Shown piece by piece: positions 13,806 through 15,945 of a stretch of 15,945 bases of DNA. Position 1 is the first letter of the stretch, and every line of letters begins with the position of its first letter. This DNA comes from Bacteroidaceae bacterium. GTDB lineage: Bacteria > Bacteroidota > Bacteroidia > Bacteroidales > Bacteroidaceae. The stretch covers positions 1 through 15,945 of the forward strand of contig JAFUNW010000198.1 of NCBI GenBank assembly GCA_017472905.1, written 5' to 3'. The notes under the pieces were generated by a model. It made no database searches. It saw only the letters and a list, made by a program, of their open reading frames with translations, and was not told where the DNA came from. Both the position numbers and the translations under genes were made by a program.

Positions 13806-15199
13806 TTGTCCGGCCAATAGGGTGAGGGAGTACGCATACGTTTCATTTCCTGGTCAAATTCCTGAACCAATTCCGGATATTCGTCTGCAAGGTTTTGGCT
13901 TTCGGTCTTGTCCTCTTTTATGTTGTATAGCTCCAATGGAGAACCCCGTTTTACGCTGACCACTTTCCAATCTCCTTTTCGAGCGGCACGTTGTTTACCG
14001 GGAAACTCCCAATAAAGCATCCGGTTGTTCGTTTCAGGCATCTTCTCTCCTTGGAATAATGGCAACAGGTTGAGGCCGTCAACCTTAGAGGGCAGGTATT
14101 TCTCCGCATTGGCTACACCGGCCAAGGTTGGCATGACGTCCGGAAAATAGATGGTTGCATTGCTTTCCTGTGTAGGCACTACTCCCGGGAGATTTACAAT
14201 GAATGGAATTCGAATACCTCCTTCATAGAGTTGTCCTTTCATCCCTTTTAATCCACCTTTGCATCCGAGTGTTTCAAGAGGAGCTTGTTTGGCCGCTCCG
14301 TTGTCTGAAGCAAAAATGATGAGTGTGTTTTCTCTCAATCCCAAACGTTCCAGTTCTGTTACGAGTCGCCCGATGGCTTGGTCCATGTGCGTAATCAGGC
14401 TGGAATAGCGTTTGGTGTTCATGTCCCATTCCTTTCCGTCATACCAAGTCGTCTCTTCCATATTATAAGGTTCGTGTGGAGCATCGTAAGCCAGATAGAG
14501 GAAAAACTTGTTTTCTTTGTTTCTGGTTATAAACTGTATGGCCTCTTCCGTTGAAATGTCCGTATTGTGTTTGATGCGTTTATCAGCTTCGTTCTCTTTG
14601 ATGTTGATGAGTTTGTCATGTGCAAACCGCCAATAGGGATAATAATAGGGATCATTGGAGTGTGCCGTACTGATGAGCCAACCATAAAATTCATGAAATC
14701 CCCGATTGAGAGGAGTAGCTTCGGGATTAAATCCGTCCAAATGCCATTTGTTGACCAGGCAAGTACGGTATCCGGCAGCGCTGAGCACCGTAGCAATGGT
14801 CGTGTCGGTTGGTAGCAGGTGCATTCTCCGGATTATGTTTTTCCCTTTCAAACCTTCAATTCCTCCTTGTGCTGCAAAGTTGTCCCGAATGGTGGTGTTT
14901 CCAGTGTTTCTTCCGGTCAAGAGGGAACAACGCGAAGGGGAACTGATTCCAGATCCGGCGTATGCTTGCGTAAAACGGGTTCCCGTTTCAGCCAGTTTGT
15001 CTATGTTGGGTGTTTGTATATAGCTATTCCCGTAACATCCCAAGTCTCCATACCCTAAGTCATCGGCTAGGATAAATACAATGTTGGGACTGTCTTCTTT
15101 TTCTTGTTTTGCTTCCTCTTGCGATTGACAAGTTGTGGGCGCAGTGAGTAATAGAGCTGCCGAAGCATAGTGTAGATGGGGAGGAAAGAGCTTGTCCAT
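13802..15199 (-). CDS. Ser-type sulfatase (formylglycine-dependent), exported
   Basis: The 465-residue protein is an S1-type sulfatase. The N-terminus has a hydrophobic stretch (YASAALLLTAPTTC), a signal peptide; Thr-Thr-Cys is not a classical lipobox, so periplasmic or lipid-anchored are both possible. Metal ligands lie in ADDLGYGD (45-52) and FASDNGA (296-302). The modification motif is SSPSRCSLLTGR (86-97), so Ser86 would become formylglycine: a serine-type enzyme that needs the anaerobic maturase. NKWHLDG (150-156) replaces the common GKWHLG, but Lys151 and His153 are kept; PHEPY (241-245) supplies another active-site His. The substrate, probably a sulfated glycan or mucin sugar, cannot be named. 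It leads a two-gene operon with the maturase. No SusC/SusD or glycoside hydrolase is adjacent in the window. Confidence 0.93.
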   Translation of the reverse strand: MDKLFPPHLHYASAALLLTAPTTCQSQEEAKQEKEDSPNIVFILADDLGYGDLGCYGNSYIQTPNIDKLAETGTRFTQAYAGSGISSPSRCSLLTGRNTGNTTIRDNFAAQGGIEGLKGKNIIRRMHLLPTDTTIATVLSAAGYRTCLVNKWHLDGFNPEATPLNRGFHEFYGWLISTAHSNDPYYYPYWRFAHDKLINIKENEADKRIKHNTDISTEEAIQFITRNKENKFFLYLAYDAPHEPYNMEETTWYDGKEWDMNTKRYSSLITHMDQAIGRLVTELERLGLRENTLIIFASDNGAAKQAPLETLGCKGGLKGMKGQLYEGGIRIPFIVNLPGVVPTQESNATIYFPDVMPTLAGVANAEKYLPSKVDGLNLLPLFQGEKMPETNNRMLYWEFPGKQRAARKGDWKVVSVKRGSPLELYNIKEDKTESQNLADEYPELVQEFDQEMKRMRTPSPYWPDK

Positions 15200-15251
15200 G
15201 AAAAATAGTCTCTTTTAGGTATTCATTTATCGTTGTGGTTTTAACTCAGTG

Positions 15252-15283
15252 CGAAGATAGATATTTCTTGGGAATATAGCAAA
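15252..15283 (-). promoter_or_regulatory. Promoter of the sulfatase-maturase operon
   Basis: Minus strand: TTTG at 15283-15280, 20 nt spacer, TATCTTCG at 15259-15252. The -33 box is exact and the -7 box matches TAnnTTTG at seven of eight positions. The ATG at 15199 is 53 nt downstream of the -7 box, giving a leader of about 45 nt. Confidence 0.7.
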
Positions 15284-15299
15284 AGGAGTAAACGGAATT

Positions 15300-15500
15300 T
15301 ATTCAAATGCTTCCTCTAATTTGAACTAAATAGCGGAAGAGCTAGCAATTCTATTACAAGAAATGTTTACCTGTTTTTCATAAGTCAGCCCAAATAAGAT
15401 TTTAAATACCTATAGTCTAGATGGTCGGGATTGGTGAGTACATGAATCAAAAATCCCGATTAACAAACAAGGATTAGGTATTACACTCAGATAACCAATA
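15300..15500. other. Non-coding stretch between sulfatase promoter and BspA terminator
   Basis: AT-rich intergenic DNA with no open frame worth calling. It holds one clear inverted repeat: TCGGGATT at 15425-15432 and AATCCCGA at 15452-15459 (8-bp stem, 19-nt loop), without a T-run on either side. No TAnnTTTG box, tRNA or riboswitch-like fold was recognised. Confidence 0.5.
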
Positions 15501-15533
15501 AAAATCGGCAATAATTTTTATATTGCCGATTTT
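15501..15533 (-). terminator. Strong intrinsic terminator of the BspA-like gene
   Basis: AAAATCGGCAATA (15501-15513) and TATTGCCGATTTT (15521-15533) form a perfect 13-bp stem around a 7-nt loop. Runs of A on the left and T on the right give T-tracts on both strands. It lies 55 nt beyond the stop of the minus-strand BspA-like gene, which it most likely serves. It could also stop plus-strand transcripts. Confidence 0.85.
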
Positions 15534-15588
15534 TTATTACAATAGCTCGTGATGAACTGCATATCCACTCATTACTAATCACCGGTCA

Positions 15589-15945
15589 CTACCTCACCAT
15601 TATTTTCTTTCCGCCTTGGATATAGATACCGGTAGGAAGGTTCTCTTTCGCATCCATCATTTGTACACCTTGCAGGTTGTAGATGGGGGTATTGGTGTTT
15701 TCTTCATCAAGAGTGTTTTTTTCTATTCCGGTTGGATCATATTCCTGAATGTCCCAAAAGTATTTCCACACATCAGCAGCCTGATACGCTTCTAATGAAC
15801 CTTCGGGTACTTTAACGACCATATTGATATAATCTGAATTGTTAAAATTAGAAGAACTTACAGTTGGAGGCTCTGTAGCTGCAATGACCAACTCGGTAAG
15901 AGCATCACAATTAGTAAACGCAGACTGCCCAATGTTTGTCACACT
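15589..15945 (-). CDS. BspA-like leucine-rich repeat surface protein, C-terminal fragment
   Basis: The frame is open through the window edge at 15945; only the last 118 residues are seen and the true start lies outside. The first residues, SVTNIGQSAFTNCDALTELVI, are one unit of the BspA/LRR_5 repeat (IG--AF--C--L--L-I). Next comes a TEPPTV ... VKVPEGSLEAYQAADVWKYF segment, the usual cap of such repeats. The end is YNLQGVQMM ... NLPTGIYIQGGKKIMVR, a Bacteroidetes C-terminal domain resembling type IX sorting tails (GIYI-x-x-GKK-V). Bacteroides gut species are generally thought to lack a full type IX system, so the tail's role is uncertain. Proteins of this type are exported and often implicated in adhesion. 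A strong terminator follows. Confidence 0.85.
   Translation of the reverse strand, partial: SVTNIGQSAFTNCDALTELVIAATEPPTVSSSNFNNSDYINMVVKVPEGSLEAYQAADVWKYFWDIQEYDPTGIEKNTLDEENTNTPIYNLQGVQMMDAKENLPTGIYIQGGKKIMVR

Noticed and set aside
13806..13817. TTG start for the maturase
   Set aside because: The ATG four codons later forms an ATGA overlap with the sulfatase stop and suits the family N-terminus.
15425..15459. Inverted repeat TCGGGATT/AATCCCGA as a terminator
   Set aside because: No T-run on either strand and a 19-nt loop; noted only as an unexplained inverted repeat.

Overview
The window comes from a Bacteroides-type genome (family Bacteroidaceae, Bacteroides or Phocaeicola). Several signs point there. 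Promoters follow the Bacteroidetes -33 TTTG / -7 TAnnTTTG pattern. The gene families are typical: a DoxX/MauE-type protein beside tpiA, an HU-HIG DNA-binding protein, an ApgM-type gene in place of thrB, a Ser-type sulfatase with its maturase, and a BspA-like leucine-rich repeat protein. No rRNA, tRNA, CRISPR array, transposase or integrase was seen. The species cannot be fixed by eye.

Layout. (1) Positions 1-1942, minus strand: DUF1599 protein -> DoxX-like membrane protein with a thioredoxin-like C-terminus -> tpiA (only the first 29 codons are inside the window). This reads as one transcript with tight or overlapping junctions. (2) Positions 2165-3604, minus strand: CCA-adding tRNA nucleotidyltransferase with an HD domain, on its own well-formed promoter. 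(3) Positions 3605-3919: divergent regulatory region carrying three and a bit copies of a 21-bp tandem repeat, followed by a textbook promoter for an HU-HIG/winged-helix DNA-binding protein (3920-4540, plus). (4) Positions 4652-5485, plus: lipoprotein of unknown function. (5) Positions 5613-10656, plus: threonine pathway thrA (fused aspartokinase-homoserine dehydrogenase), apgM-type homoserine kinase candidate, thrC. Together they take aspartate towards threonine; aspartate-semialdehyde dehydrogenase must lie elsewhere. (6) Positions 10700-12565, plus: directly behind thrC, a compact ABC-type AAA ATPase and a DUF4435 protein with TOPRIM acidic residues. This is the same domain pairing as the anti-phage PARIS (AriA/AriB) system. 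(7) Positions 12597-15199, minus strand: Ser-type sulfatase and its anaerobic maturase in a two-gene operon with an ATGA stop/start overlap. (8) Positions 15200-15588: promoter, inverted repeat and a strong terminator. (9) Positions 15589-15945, minus strand: C-terminal end of a BspA-like surface protein cut by the window edge.

The most noteworthy items are the PARIS-like ATPase/TOPRIM pair attached to the threonine genes, the palindromic 21-bp repeat array in front of the HU-HIG gene, and the self-contained Ser-sulfatase/maturase couple. Most of the rest is ordinary core metabolism.
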